Assembly: GCF_024649945.1 (NCBI RefSeq)
Contig: NZ_JANKMS010000017.1
Location: 1 to 64,000 of the forward strand
Source: Flavobacterium panacis
GTDB taxonomy: Bacteria > Bacteroidota > Bacteroidia > Flavobacteriales > Flavobacteriaceae
Direction: 5' to 3'
Length of the DNA: 64,000 nucleotides
The notes below the pieces were generated by a model. The model did not search any database. It was given only the letters and a program-made list of their open reading frames with translations, and had not been told where the DNA came from. Shown here piece by piece: positions 45,346 through 54,097 of the stretch (positions are counted from its first letter, which is position 1; every line of letters starts with the position of its first letter). A program made the position numbers and the translations under genes.

Positions 45346-46031
45346 TAAAAGCAATTGCACTAGATGATGAGCCATTGGCATTAGAAATCCTTCAGAGTTT
45401 ATGTGAAACTATTGATTACATTGAACTCAGAAAAACATTTACAAAATCTGATGAAGCATTCAAATACTTAAAAAAATATCCAGTCGATTTATTGTTTCTG
45501 GATATCAATATGCCATCCATTTCCGGATTGGATTTCTACAAAAAATTACCACACAAAACTATGGTGATTTTCACCACAGCCTATTCTGAATTTGCTGTAG
45601 AAGGTTTCACACTTAGTGCAACCGATTATTTATTAAAACCAATTTCACTTGCAAGATTTCAGCAGGCTACAGAAAAAGCCTATTCACAATGGAAATTGCA
45701 AAACCAAAATATCGAACAGCAATATCTTTTCATTCGTGCCGATTACAGTCTTAATAAAATCCTGTTTTCAGATATCCTATACATAGAAGGCTTAGATGAT
45801 TATCTAAAAATTCATATTCGAGATCAAAAAACAGTCGTAGCTCGTATGACCTTAAAAGCAATTCTTCAAAAATTACCAGAGACAGAATTTATTCGTGTGC
45901 ATCGTTCGTTTATCGTTCCTATTAGTAAAGTATTAAAGATCAGAAATAAAATCATATACATTGAACAGGCCGAAATTCCAATTAGTGCCAGTTACGAAGA
46001 AGCTTTTTTCACACTTTTTGAAGGAAAGTGA
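45342..46031 (+). CDS. LytTR-family response regulator
   Basis: The 229-residue product has a receiver domain with acidic residues at 8-9 and phospho-acceptor Asp54 (LLFLDINMPS), and a C-terminal LytTR DNA-binding domain (from about residue 125; IRVHRSFIVPISKV is its recognition-helix region). It partners with the upstream kinase (ATGA overlap). LytTR regulators bind two short direct repeats one or two helical turns apart; such a pair lies 47 bases downstream, at 46079-46110. Confidence 0.93.
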   Translation: MIKAIALDDEPLALEILQSLCETIDYIELRKTFTKSDEAFKYLKKYPVDLLFLDINMPSISGLDFYKKLPHKTMVIFTTAYSEFAVEGFTLSATDYLLKPISLARFQQATEKAYSQWKLQNQNIEQQYLFIRADYSLNKILFSDILYIEGLDDYLKIHIRDQKTVVARMTLKAILQKLPETEFIRVHRSFIVPISKVLKIRNKIIYIEQAEIPISASYEEAFFTLFEGK

Positions 46032-46078
46032 TTCAGATTTAGATTAAGAAATTTACTGCAAAAAAAAATATTTCATCC

Positions 46079-46110
46079 GTTTACCTCATAAATAATATCG
46101 TTTACCTCAA
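46079..46110 (+). promoter_or_regulatory. Candidate LytTR operator (11-base direct repeat, 21-base period)
   Basis: CGTTTACCTCA occurs at 46079-46089 and again at 46100-46110, identical and 21 bases apart. The core CGTTTA fits the LytTR half-site pattern ([TA][AC][CA]GTTN[AG][TG]), and 21 bases between repeats is the usual spacing. It sits 89 bases upstream of the dioxygenase start, where no consensus promoter is visible, as expected for activator dependence. Confidence 0.6.
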
Positions 46111-46198
46111 ACTTTTTACAACGCCTCAATTTCCAATAATTTTACTTCAAAATAACTGTTAATCATTTCATTGAATAACATTTAAAAAAAAGCAAAAA

Positions 46199-46945
46199 AT
46201 GGAAAGAAAAGAGTTTTTAAGAGGTTTGGGTTTAGTAGGAATTGGTACTTTGGCAATTCCAATCATAAACTCATGTAGTAAGGATAGTGATTCATCTGAA
46301 TCATCAACTGGAACCGATTCAAGTTCTGGTTCTGGATCTTCTTCAAGCAGTTGTTCTGTAACACCATCAGAAACCGCAGGTCCGTTTCCAACAATTTCAC
46401 CATCATCTTTAGTAAAATCAAATATTGTGATGGACAGAACAGGTGTAGGTTTTACTATTAAAATCACTATTAAAAACACAAAAGCAAATTGTGCAGTTTT
46501 AAAAGATGCCATTGTAGACATTTGGCATTGTGACAAAGACGGTTATTATTCTGAATATGGCGGAACAGGAATGCAATCTGTAAATTACACATCAGTTCAC
46601 TTTTTAAGAGGAAGACAAACGACAGACGAAAATGGTTTGGTAACGTTTACCTCCATTTTTCCAGGATGGTATTCTGGACGTGCAACACATGTTCATGTTC
46701 ACATTTACAATTCTGCTGGAACATCTTTGTTGGTAACACAAATTGCTTTTCCAGAAGGAACAAACAGCGCAGTTGCAGTGGTAAACGCTTCAAGCACCAA
46801 CGGTTACACAAAAGGAATGTCGGGTTACACGTATAATGCATCGGACAATGTTTTTTCAGATTCAGTTGCAAACGAATTAGGCACAGTAACCGGAAGTATC
46901 AGCGACGGATATGTTTTAACGCATACGATCAACGTGGCAAGTTAA
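46199..46945 (+). CDS. Intradiol ring-cleavage dioxygenase-like lipoprotein
   Basis: A signal with Arg/Lys residues near the start (MERKEFLRGLG) and a lipobox ending at Cys26 (IINSC) make it a probable lipoprotein. A Ser/Gly/Asp linker follows. The catalytic domain has the four conserved iron ligands of protocatechuate 3,4-dioxygenase-type enzymes: a Tyr in WHCDKDGYYS, a Tyr in PGWYSGR and two His in THVHVHIY. These non-heme Fe(III) enzymes split catechol rings. A surface-attached intradiol enzyme is unusual for a simple catabolic gene. It is the first gene after the LytTR-type repeat and likely forms an operon with the next two. Confidence 0.82.
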   Translation: MERKEFLRGLGLVGIGTLAIPIINSCSKDSDSSESSTGTDSSSGSGSSSSSCSVTPSETAGPFPTISPSSLVKSNIVMDRTGVGFTIKITIKNTKANCAVLKDAIVDIWHCDKDGYYSEYGGTGMQSVNYTSVHFLRGRQTTDENGLVTFTSIFPGWYSGRATHVHVHIYNSAGTSLLVTQIAFPEGTNSAVAVVNASSTNGYTKGMSGYTYNASDNVFSDSVANELGTVTGSISDGYVLTHTINVAS

Positions 46946-46964
46946 TTTTAAAAAATAGTTTATC

Positions 46965-47669
46965 ATGATAGCGCAGATTCCTACCCAAATTTATAAGTCA
47001 GATTCAAGAGGATTTTTCAATTCAGAGAAGCACAATTGTTTTGCTACTTTTAATTTTGAACAGTATCAGGATTTATCACGAAATGCATTTGGATCTCTTA
47101 AGATTTTAAACGAAGTCATACTGGCACCACAGCAACGCATTACAAGATTTGTAAATTCAAAAACAAATGTGATCCTTTTGCCTTTGTTTGGTGGAATAGA
47201 ATATAAAGATAATATTGGTAATGAAGAATTTTTAAGAGTAGACGAAATACGAGTTTTGGCTGCTGATGACGAGTTAAAAGTTGAAATCTTTAATCCGTAC
47301 GAAAATGAAAATGTGAGTTATTTGGAAATCGAGTTTCACATGGGAAAACAGTATTACAAAAACTATTTTCAGCAGTATAAATTTGATTTTAATAACCATA
47401 ACAAACTACATTCTTTATTTGAAGTAGAAAGAGCTCTCGGATTTATCGGAATATACGATGGAAGAAAACAAGGTTCTTTTAAGTTGAGAAATTCTAAAAA
47501 CGGCGTTTTTGTATTTGTACTGAATGGTGCTTTTGAAGTAGAAGATCGTCTCTTGGAGGCAAAAGATGGTTTAGCTTTAAAAGAAACCAAAAAAATCGAA
47601 TGGGAAGCGCTATCAGAAAATGCAATTTTGATTGTAATCGAAGTTCCATTAAAATCACTTGATGCATGA
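46965..47669 (+). CDS. Pirin/YhhW-like bicupin protein
   Basis: The 234-residue product resembles pirin-like cupin proteins: N-terminal FGSLKILNEVILAPQQRITR in place of the metal-binding GFxxHPHxxxE region of true pirins. The metal-binding His cluster is absent, so it is probably not a quercetinase. It starts 19 bases after the dioxygenase gene and overlaps the next by 4 bases. Confidence 0.6.
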   Translation: MIAQIPTQIYKSDSRGFFNSEKHNCFATFNFEQYQDLSRNAFGSLKILNEVILAPQQRITRFVNSKTNVILLPLFGGIEYKDNIGNEEFLRVDEIRVLAADDELKVEIFNPYENENVSYLEIEFHMGKQYYKNYFQQYKFDFNNHNKLHSLFEVERALGFIGIYDGRKQGSFKLRNSKNGVFVFVLNGAFEVEDRLLEAKDGLALKETKKIEWEALSENAILIVIEVPLKSLDA

Positions 47670-48172
47670 AAATAACTAAAATAAAACTGGCTTATCGTAT
47701 CGTAATAGATCAATCGTCTGCGTTTTTGTGGGATAAATACGTTTTTGAAGATACTTTCAAAGAGTATCAAATGCAAAGTCAGCAGTTTAACTCTGGAGCA
47801 AACAAAAAAAATACATTTAGAGAATTAATAAGCGAAAATGAAAAAGCTATTCAACTTCATTTTCTAACAGGAATTGCTGCGAGTGGATACGTCGAACAAT
47901 TAAAAGGAAATTTTCATCGCGTGACAGATGTTTTAGGGAACAATTATTTTCCTTTTATCAATTATCAGTTAGACATCATAAACACAGATGTGACAGATAT
48001 CGCAAAGCATAAAATCGGAATGACCTTCTATTCTCCGTTATTAAATTATTTCGGAATTATAGAAGGAAACTATCTGGTTTCAAAAAATATAGAAAACAAA
48101 AACGAATACGAAACCCTTATGTTTCCTGTTCAGAATAATTTGTCTATTTGTTATATTCAGACAGAAGACTAA
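47666..48172 (+). CDS. Unknown protein of the dioxygenase operon
   Basis: The 168-residue protein has no signal peptide and no family I can name. It is a soluble mixed alpha/beta sequence with several Asn and Tyr (GNNYFPFINYQLDIINT). The ATGA overlap with the pirin-like gene implies coupled translation. A terminator follows at 48215. Confidence 0.6.
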   Translation: MKITKIKLAYRIVIDQSSAFLWDKYVFEDTFKEYQMQSQQFNSGANKKNTFRELISENEKAIQLHFLTGIAASGYVEQLKGNFHRVTDVLGNNYFPFINYQLDIINTDVTDIAKHKIGMTFYSPLLNYFGIIEGNYLVSKNIENKNEYETLMFPVQNNLSICYIQTED

Positions 48173-48214
48173 TTCCAACTTCCAAAAACAAAAAATAAAC
48201 TAGATTCATTTTTT

Positions 48215-48253
48215 ACCTTTTCTGTTTTTCTGTTGACAGAAAAGGTTTTTTTA
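48215..48253 (+). terminator. Terminator of the dioxygenase operon
   Basis: ACCTTTTCTGT pairs with ACAGAAAAGGT around a 10-base loop, followed by TTTTTTT. Confidence 0.85.
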
Positions 48254-48372
48254 TGTGTGATAGATATGGAATTACTATTCTAAAATTGTTTTTATTCTGA
48301 AATAAAGCATTTTTTTTATAAATTTATAACGTTTTCGTTCTTTTTCCTGCTTCTTTTTTAGTTTATTCGAAT

Positions 48373-48401
48373 TTGTTAGTTACCTAAAAGTCCTATATTT
48401 G
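48373..48401 (+). promoter_or_regulatory. Promoter TTG-N18-TATATTTG of pgk
   Basis: TTG (48373-48375), 18 bases, TATATTTG (48394-48401) fit the Bacteroidota consensus; the start codon is 36 bases further. Confidence 0.8.
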
Positions 48402-48436
48402 TTTTTCTTTCTAAAAAAAACTAAAAAATTATCTAG

Positions 48437-49624
48437 ATGAAAACTTTAAACGATTTCGATTTTAAAAATAAAAAAGCAATTATCCGTGTAGACTTTAATG
48501 TGCCGTTGGATGAGAATTTTAATGTAACTGATACCACACGTATTGAAGCAGCAAAGCCTACAATTGATGCTATTTTAGCTCAAGGCGGAAGTGTCATCTT
48601 AATGTCGCACTTAGGAAGACCAAAAGGTGCTGAAGAAAAATATTCTTTAAAACATATTTTAAAAACAGCTTCTGAAATTTTAGGAGTTGAGGTTAAGTTT
48701 GCTGAAAACTGTATTGGAGAACCAGCTCAAACAGCTGCTAAAAACTTACAGCCAGGTGAAGTTTTATTATTAGAAAATTTACGTTTCCACGCTGAAGAAG
48801 AAGCTGGAGATGTAGCTTTCGCTAAAGAATTGGCTTCTCTTGGAGATATTTATGTAAACGATGCATTTGGTACTGCACACAGAGCTCACGCTTCGACAAC
48901 AATCATTGCACAATTTTTCGAAGGCAAAAAATGTTTCGGAACATTATTAGCAAAAGAAATTGACAGTTTAAATAAAGTTCTTAAAAACAGCGAAAAACCT
49001 GTAACGGCTGTTCTTGGTGGTTCTAAAGTTTCGTCTAAAATCACGGTTATCGAAAATATCTTAGATAAAGTAGATCACATGATTATTGGTGGAGGTATGA
49101 CTTTCACATTCATTAAAGCACAAGGCGGAAAAATCGGTGAGTCAATCTGTGAAGATGATAAATTGGATTTGGCTTTAGAAATCTTAAGATTAGCAAAAGA
49201 AAAAGGAGTACAAGTTCATATTCCAGTTGATGTTATCGCTGCAGACGATTTCTCAAACACAGCAAATACTCAGGTTGTAGATGTAACTGCAATTCCTGAC
49301 GGATGGCAAGGTTTAGACGCAGGCCCAAAATCTAGAGAAAACTTCAAAAAAGTTATTTTAGAATCAAAAACAATTCTTTGGAATGGTCCATTAGGAGTTT
49401 TTGAAATGGAAACTTTCTCTAAAGGAACAATTGCATTAGGAGATTATATCGCAGAAGCTACTGCAAATGGAGCATTTTCATTAGTTGGTGGTGGAGATTC
49501 TGTTGCTGCAGTAAAACAATTCGGATTTGAAGATAAAATGAGCTATGTTTCTACTGGTGGTGGAGCAATGTTAGAAATGTTAGAAGGAAGAATTTTACCT
49601 GGAATCGCTGCGATTTTAGACTAA
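48437..49624 (+). CDS. pgk: Phosphoglycerate kinase
   Basis: This glycolytic enzyme moves phosphate from 1,3-bisphosphoglycerate to ADP. The 395-residue protein has the N-terminal substrate region RVDFNVPLDEN, SHLGRPKG, and the C-terminal nucleotide-binding GGGDSVAAVKQFG; the length is standard. It has its own strong promoter. Confidence is high. Confidence 0.98.
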   Translation: MKTLNDFDFKNKKAIIRVDFNVPLDENFNVTDTTRIEAAKPTIDAILAQGGSVILMSHLGRPKGAEEKYSLKHILKTASEILGVEVKFAENCIGEPAQTAAKNLQPGEVLLLENLRFHAEEEAGDVAFAKELASLGDIYVNDAFGTAHRAHASTTIIAQFFEGKKCFGTLLAKEIDSLNKVLKNSEKPVTAVLGGSKVSSKITVIENILDKVDHMIIGGGMTFTFIKAQGGKIGESICEDDKLDLALEILRLAKEKGVQVHIPVDVIAADDFSNTANTQVVDVTAIPDGWQGLDAGPKSRENFKKVILESKTILWNGPLGVFEMETFSKGTIALGDYIAEATANGAFSLVGGGDSVAAVKQFGFEDKMSYVSTGGGAMLEMLEGRILPGIAAILD

Positions 49625-49672
49625 AATATCACAATTAACATTTTTTTAAACACTTTTTTTGAATAAAGGGCT

Positions 49673-49680
49673 TATGTTTG
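49673..49680 (+). promoter_or_regulatory. Promoter -7 element of the transglycosylase gene
   Basis: TATGTTTG fits TAnnTTTG, 54 bases before the start at 49735. No TTG is at the right spacing, so confidence is moderate. Confidence 0.45.
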
Positions 49681-49734
49681 CAAAAATACAACTCTCGTAA
49701 TTGTTTGAATTACAGAATTTTAAAATAATGTTAT

Positions 49735-51549
49735 ATGATTGTAAAGAAAATATCCTTAGTGGTGACAGCTTTATTCTCTTTATCGATGTTTGCGCAGGAA
49801 TCTGCAGAATTTCCAAAAGAGATTAAGCAAGACATTAAGTTGTCGTATTTAGATTCTATTAAAAGCACATTCAAAACGAACAATCTGGCTACAAAAGTCG
49901 ATAGTTTATGGATGAATGAATTAGTAAGTCTCGATATTTACGATGATTTAACAAAAGACATACAAACCATCAACAAGGATGTAACTGTCGATGAAGAATT
50001 GCCGACCGAATTGCTAAAACAGCGGTTAGCGGCGATGAATCAAAAGTCACCTTTTGAAATTGAATACAATCAAGGTCTTGAAAATATAATAAAGTCATTT
50101 CTTAAGAACCGTAAAAAATCGTTTTCTCGATTAATGGCTTTATCAGAATATTATTTCCCAATGTTTGAGGACGCTTTTGCTAAACAAAATGTTCCTTTGG
50201 AAATAAAATATTTAGCTGTTGTAGAATCTGCTTTAAACCCTAAAGCAGTTTCTAGAATGGGCGCCACGGGTCTCTGGCAATTTATGTACGGAACCGGAAA
50301 ACAATACGCTTTAAAAATTGATTCTTATATAGACGAAAGAAGCGATCCTCTTAAAGCTACAGCCGCAGCTTCAGAATACATGAGCAAAATGTTTAATATT
50401 TTTGGAGACTGGGAACTGGTTTTAGCTTCTTACAATTCAGGTCCAGGAAATGTTACCAAAGCGATTCGTCGTTCTGGAGGAAAAACAAAATACTGGGACA
50501 TTCGTAATTACCTTCCAAAAGAAACACAAGGTTATGTTCCGGCTTTCTTAGCTACAATGTATCTTTTTGAATATCATAAAGAACACGGAATTAATCCAGA
50601 AAGAGCAGTGGTTAAAAACTTTGAAACCGATACTGTTTGTGTAAAAAATCAAATGTCTTTTAAACAAATTGCTGATTTATTAGACATGCCTCAATCACAA
50701 ATTCAGCTTTTAAATCCATCTTATAAAATGAATGTTGTTCCTTTTTATCAGGGAGAACAGCACTTTATCAGACTTCCGAAAGACAAAGTAGCTACTTTTG
50801 TTTCCAACGAAGATCAGATTTATGCTTACGTGAAACACGATTCTGAAATTAGTACGACTTCATCGAGATTGGCTGCTAAATATGCTCCAAAAGCTAAACC
50901 AGCATCTGCAAGACCTGCAACAATCAATAATAGCGATTTTGAGTTCTATAAAGTTAGAAAAGGAGATAATTTAGGAGCCATTGCTTCTAAATACAATGTA
51001 AGCATCGGCGAACTTAAAAAATGGAATAATCTAAAAACAAATGCGGTTGCTATTGGAAGAAGTCTGAAAATTAAAACTGATGACGAAACTCCAGTTAAAA
51101 CAGCTCCTGTTGTAGATAAAAGAGAAGAAGCTATTGCTTCTTCAGATGAAAAAACGAAACCTACAGCAGTCGATATGGACTATGTTGTAGTAGCTGGTGA
51201 TAATTTAGGTAGCATTGCAAAGAAATTCGGTACGACTATTGCGGAGTTAAAAGAACTTAACGATTTAACTTCAAATAACATTACTTTAGGAAAAACACTT
51301 ATTATTTCTAAAGCAGCAATAGTTATAGAAGAGCCTGTTTCAACAGCAATTGCATCAAACTCGGTTGATTCATTCAAGAAAAAAGCACCTTCTAAAAACG
51401 TTAGCGAAGATTATTACGTTAAAAAAGGAGATTCTTTATATAGCATTTCTAAAAAATATCCTGGAGTAACAATTTCAGATATTAAAAAATGGAATGGTAT
51501 TAAAGATGAAGATATTAAACCGGGAATGAAACTTAAAATAAACGGATAA
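49735..51549 (+). CDS. MltD-like membrane-bound lytic transglycosylase with three LysM domains
   Basis: The 604-residue protein has a signal peptide (to about residue 20, FAQ), a helical N-terminal part (to about 140), and a transglycosylase SLT domain: catalytic Glu164 in YLAVVESALNP, then GATGLWQFMYGTG and ASYNSGPGNV. The C-terminal third has three LysM peptidoglycan-binding domains (about residues 403-447, 482-525 and 558-602). It cleaves glycan strands in the cell wall. No lipobox Cys is seen. The downstream lipoprotein gene follows after 46 bases. Confidence 0.93.
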   Translation: MIVKKISLVVTALFSLSMFAQESAEFPKEIKQDIKLSYLDSIKSTFKTNNLATKVDSLWMNELVSLDIYDDLTKDIQTINKDVTVDEELPTELLKQRLAAMNQKSPFEIEYNQGLENIIKSFLKNRKKSFSRLMALSEYYFPMFEDAFAKQNVPLEIKYLAVVESALNPKAVSRMGATGLWQFMYGTGKQYALKIDSYIDERSDPLKATAAASEYMSKMFNIFGDWELVLASYNSGPGNVTKAIRRSGGKTKYWDIRNYLPKETQGYVPAFLATMYLFEYHKEHGINPERAVVKNFETDTVCVKNQMSFKQIADLLDMPQSQIQLLNPSYKMNVVPFYQGEQHFIRLPKDKVATFVSNEDQIYAYVKHDSEISTTSSRLAAKYAPKAKPASARPATINNSDFEFYKVRKGDNLGAIASKYNVSIGELKKWNNLKTNAVAIGRSLKIKTDDETPVKTAPVVDKREEAIASSDEKTKPTAVDMDYVVVAGDNLGSIAKKFGTTIAELKELNDLTSNNITLGKTLIISKAAIVIEEPVSTAIASNSVDSFKKKAPSKNVSEDYYVKKGDSLYSISKKYPGVTISDIKKWNGIKDEDIKPGMKLKING

Positions 51550-51595
51550 TAGAATAATCTTATTAAATTTGGGTTTTATTTCATAAATTAAAAAA

Positions 51596-52564
51596 ATGAA
51601 TAAAACCCATTTTTTATTGCTATTACTTCCGTTTTTCTTGATTTCCTGTTTTAAAGGAGAGAAACAGAACGAATCAGTTTCTGGAAAAACCAATACAATT
51701 TCTATCATTATTGATGATCAGTTATGGTATGGAGAGGTAGGAGATAGTATTCGAAATAAATTTGCTTCTCCGGTTCTTGGACTTACTCAGGAAGAACCGC
51801 TTTTTACCATTAATCAATATCCTGCCCGATTACTTGAAGGGTTTGTAACCGACAGCCGAAGCATAATTGTAGTTAAAAAAGCTGCAGCAGATAAGTTCGA
51901 GGTTATTCATAATAAAGCACTTCCACACAATACATTTCGTATTTACGGAAAATCTGTAGACGATATTATTTGCAGTATAGAATTAAATTCGCCTGAAATA
52001 ATACGACAAATTCGTAATGCCGAAATTCAGAAAATACAGGAAGACAACAGTAAGTCGTTGTTGAATCCTGCAATCATCAAGAATAAATTCCATATCGATC
52101 TTCAGATTCCGACAGGATATGAATATATGCTGCATAAAAAGAATTTTATCTGGCTAAAGAAAGAAATCATCAGTGGCAATACCAGTTTATTGGTCTACCA
52201 AATTCCACTTCATAAATTTGAGAAGAAAAAAGATGTCGTAAACTCGATTGTAAGCATGCGTGACTCTGTTGGGCGTTACATTAAAGGACGCGAACCCAAT
52301 ACGCCAATGATTACAAGTGATGCTTATGCTCCTTATTTTTCAAAAGTGACATTAGACAATAAAGATGCCTTCGAAACGAAAGGAACTTGGGAACTCAAGA
52401 ACGATTTTATGGCAGGCCCTTTTATCAATTATGCGATTGTAGATAAAGCTTATAACCGTCTTTTGGTTATAGAAGGATTTTGTTATTCACCTTCCAATCA
52501 GGAACGTGATCTTATGCTAGAATTGGAAGCCATTATCAAATCAGTAAAAGTAGATAAGAGGTAA
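51596..52564 (+). CDS. DUF4837-family lipoprotein
   Basis: The 322-residue protein has a lipobox signal (LLLLPFFLISC, Cys19) and the DUF4837 layout common in Bacteroidota (ISIIIDDQLWYGEVGDSIRN and LEGFVTDSRSIIVV; MAGPFINYAIVDK near the C-terminus). Function unknown. It may be cotranscribed with the transglycosylase; a TAAATTTG element at 51564 offers a second promoter. Confidence 0.85.
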   Translation: MNKTHFLLLLLPFFLISCFKGEKQNESVSGKTNTISIIIDDQLWYGEVGDSIRNKFASPVLGLTQEEPLFTINQYPARLLEGFVTDSRSIIVVKKAAADKFEVIHNKALPHNTFRIYGKSVDDIICSIELNSPEIIRQIRNAEIQKIQEDNSKSLLNPAIIKNKFHIDLQIPTGYEYMLHKKNFIWLKKEIISGNTSLLVYQIPLHKFEKKKDVVNSIVSMRDSVGRYIKGREPNTPMITSDAYAPYFSKVTLDNKDAFETKGTWELKNDFMAGPFINYAIVDKAYNRLLVIEGFCYSPSNQERDLMLELEAIIKSVKVDKR

Positions 52565-52640
52565 ATTTGGAAGTTATAAGTTAAGAGTTAGGAATTATGA
52601 GTTATGTGCTAGAGTTTTGAAATTCTCTGCGAACTTTTTT

Positions 52641-52833
52641 CCTAAAATTAATTATATATTTTACGTTAATCTATTTCAATATTGCCCAAGGTTTCAACCT
52701 TGGATACGTATCGTTTAACATACAGAATAGTTCTCTGCGATCTCAGCCTTTTCAGAAAAGAATATTAGCGTTCTCCGCGAAAATCCTCTGCGAGCTCTGC
52801 GTTACAATTCATTATGGATTGTTTCAAGTTGAA
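52641..52833. repeat. Long intergenic repeat, copy A
   Basis: A 193-base unit starting CCTAAAATTAATTATAT and ending GTTTCAAGTTGAA. It carries GTTCTCTGCGATCTCAGCC and GCGTTCTCCGCGAAAATCC plus CTGCGTTAC, which resemble the arms of the GxxExxY unit. Relative to copy B it has an extra 23 bases around 52685-52707 with a CCAAGGTTTCAACCTTGG palindrome. Confidence 0.85.
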
Positions 52834-52844
52834 CATTGCTTTCT

Positions 52845-53014
52845 CCTAAAGTTAATTATATGTTTTACGTTAATCTATTTCAATATAGCTATCGTTTAAC
52901 ATACAGAATAGTTCTCTGCGATCTCAGCCTTCTCAGAAAAGAATAACAGCGTTCTCCGCGAAAATCCTCTGCGAGCTTTGCGTTACAATTCATTATGCAT
53001 TGTTTCAAGTTGAA
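52845..53014. repeat. Long intergenic repeat, copy B
   Basis: A 170-base unit, direct tandem to copy A, with more than 90% identity by eye. It lacks the 23-base palindromic insertion of copy A. Confidence 0.85.
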
Positions 53015-53100
53015 TATCCACAAAGTTCAAAGAGAATTTGAAACCTGAAACAAAATAATTTTCGTATTTTTATTAGTAACAAACATAAAAACAAATAGTT

Positions 53101-53742
53101 ATGAAAAAAGCAACCACCGCATTCGTACTAATAACCTTGTGCTTTATTTCGTGTAAAAAAGAAGTAAAGACCGAAACCACAACAGCAACCGATTCCTTAG
53201 CGGTTAAAACCGAAGAACCACTTATTGAAGAACCATTAGATTCTGCCGCACAAATGAAAGCTTGGCAAGAATATGCCACTCCAGGAAATCCACATAAAAT
53301 GATGGCAGACGAGGTTGGAACTTGGAATTGCGATATGACGTTTTGGTCAGAAGCTAATGGGAAACCAGAGAAAGCAACTTCAGTAGCTGTAATCAGAATG
53401 ATTTTGGGAGGACGTTACCAGGAAGCCGATTATAAAGGAACGATGATGGGACAACCATTTGAAGGAAAAAGCACTTTAGCTTACAACAATGCCAGCGAAG
53501 AGTACACCACAACATTCATAGATAATATGGGAACTGGAATGATGGTTGCCATGGGAAAATACGATGAAAGTAAAAAAAGTATGGAGCTAAAAGGCGAAAT
53601 GGTAAATCCGGTAAACGGCAAAAAAACACCTTATCGAGAAGTCTACACCATTGTAGATCCAAAAACAAGAAAAATGGAGATGTACGATACAAAAGACGGC
53701 TCCGAATATAAAAGCATGGAAATTGTAATGACAAAAAAATAG
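53101..53742 (+). CDS. DUF1579-family lipoprotein
   Basis: The 213-residue product has a lipoprotein signal (MKKATTAFVLITLCFISC, Cys18), an acidic linker, and a DUF1579 domain (WNCDMTFWSEANGKPEKATS, GGRYQEADYKG, STLAYNNASEEYTTTFIDNM). DUF1579 proteins are of unknown biochemical role. Flanked by repeats on both sides, it is a single gene. Confidence 0.85.
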   Translation: MKKATTAFVLITLCFISCKKEVKTETTTATDSLAVKTEEPLIEEPLDSAAQMKAWQEYATPGNPHKMMADEVGTWNCDMTFWSEANGKPEKATSVAVIRMILGGRYQEADYKGTMMGQPFEGKSTLAYNNASEEYTTTFIDNMGTGMMVAMGKYDESKKSMELKGEMVNPVNGKKTPYREVYTIVDPKTRKMEMYDTKDGSEYKSMEIVMTKK

Positions 53743-54097
53743 TTTTTTTTAGGAGCTACTAAGTTACAGAGTTACAAAGGCACAAAGTTTTTTCACCAGA
53801 ATAGCAAATGAAAAAACTTTGTGCCTTTGCGCCTTCGTGGCAAAACAACAAAAAAAAGAAGCCTTTTTAGCGTTTATTTGTTGTTAGAGGAGTTCTAAGT
53901 TGTTTTAGTGTAAATTGTAGCTGCAATGTGGTATTAAAAAGGAAATTTGTCCTTTTCTATCATTTTAAAAACTTCTTCTGGATGTGTTTAGAAATAATGT
54001 AATGTTTCTTTGTAAAGAGGTTAACGAATTTCTAATATTTCATAATTAAAAATTTAAAAAACTACTAATTTTTCTAACCAAAACCATTGTATTTTTG
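53743..54097. other. Spacer between the DUF1579 gene and the S41 peptidase
   Basis: About 350 bases with a perfect 20-bp hairpin of the CTTTGTGCCTTTGCGCC family and A/T-rich sequence. No ORF of note is found in either direction. Confidence 0.6.
53776..53828. repeat. Perfect 20-bp inverted repeat
   Basis: The arm at 53776-53795 (AAAGGCACAAAGTTTTTTCA) is the exact reverse complement of 53809-53828, with a 13-base loop. The right side continues as GCGCCTTCGTGGC, a word widely repeated in Bacteroidota intergenic DNA. Confidence 0.85.

Larger units (their letters stand above)
52565..53100. other. 536-base repeat-rich spacer
   Basis: Holds a GTTATAAGTTAAGAGTTAGG-type short repeat (52570-52608), two tandem copies of a 170-190 base unit (52641-52833 and 52845-53014) and a TTTGAAACCTGAAAC segment shared with the left end of the window. 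No gene is visible. Confidence 0.7.

Noticed and set aside
47369..47776. 135-residue minus-strand ORF across the pirin-like and unknown genes
   Set aside because: Antisense shadow of two coupled plus-strand genes; low coding quality.
52709..52722. TATCGTTTAAC in the intergenic repeats as another LytTR site
   Set aside because: Only one half-site per repeat copy at non-matching spacing (copies 170-190 bases apart), so the LytTR geometry is absent.
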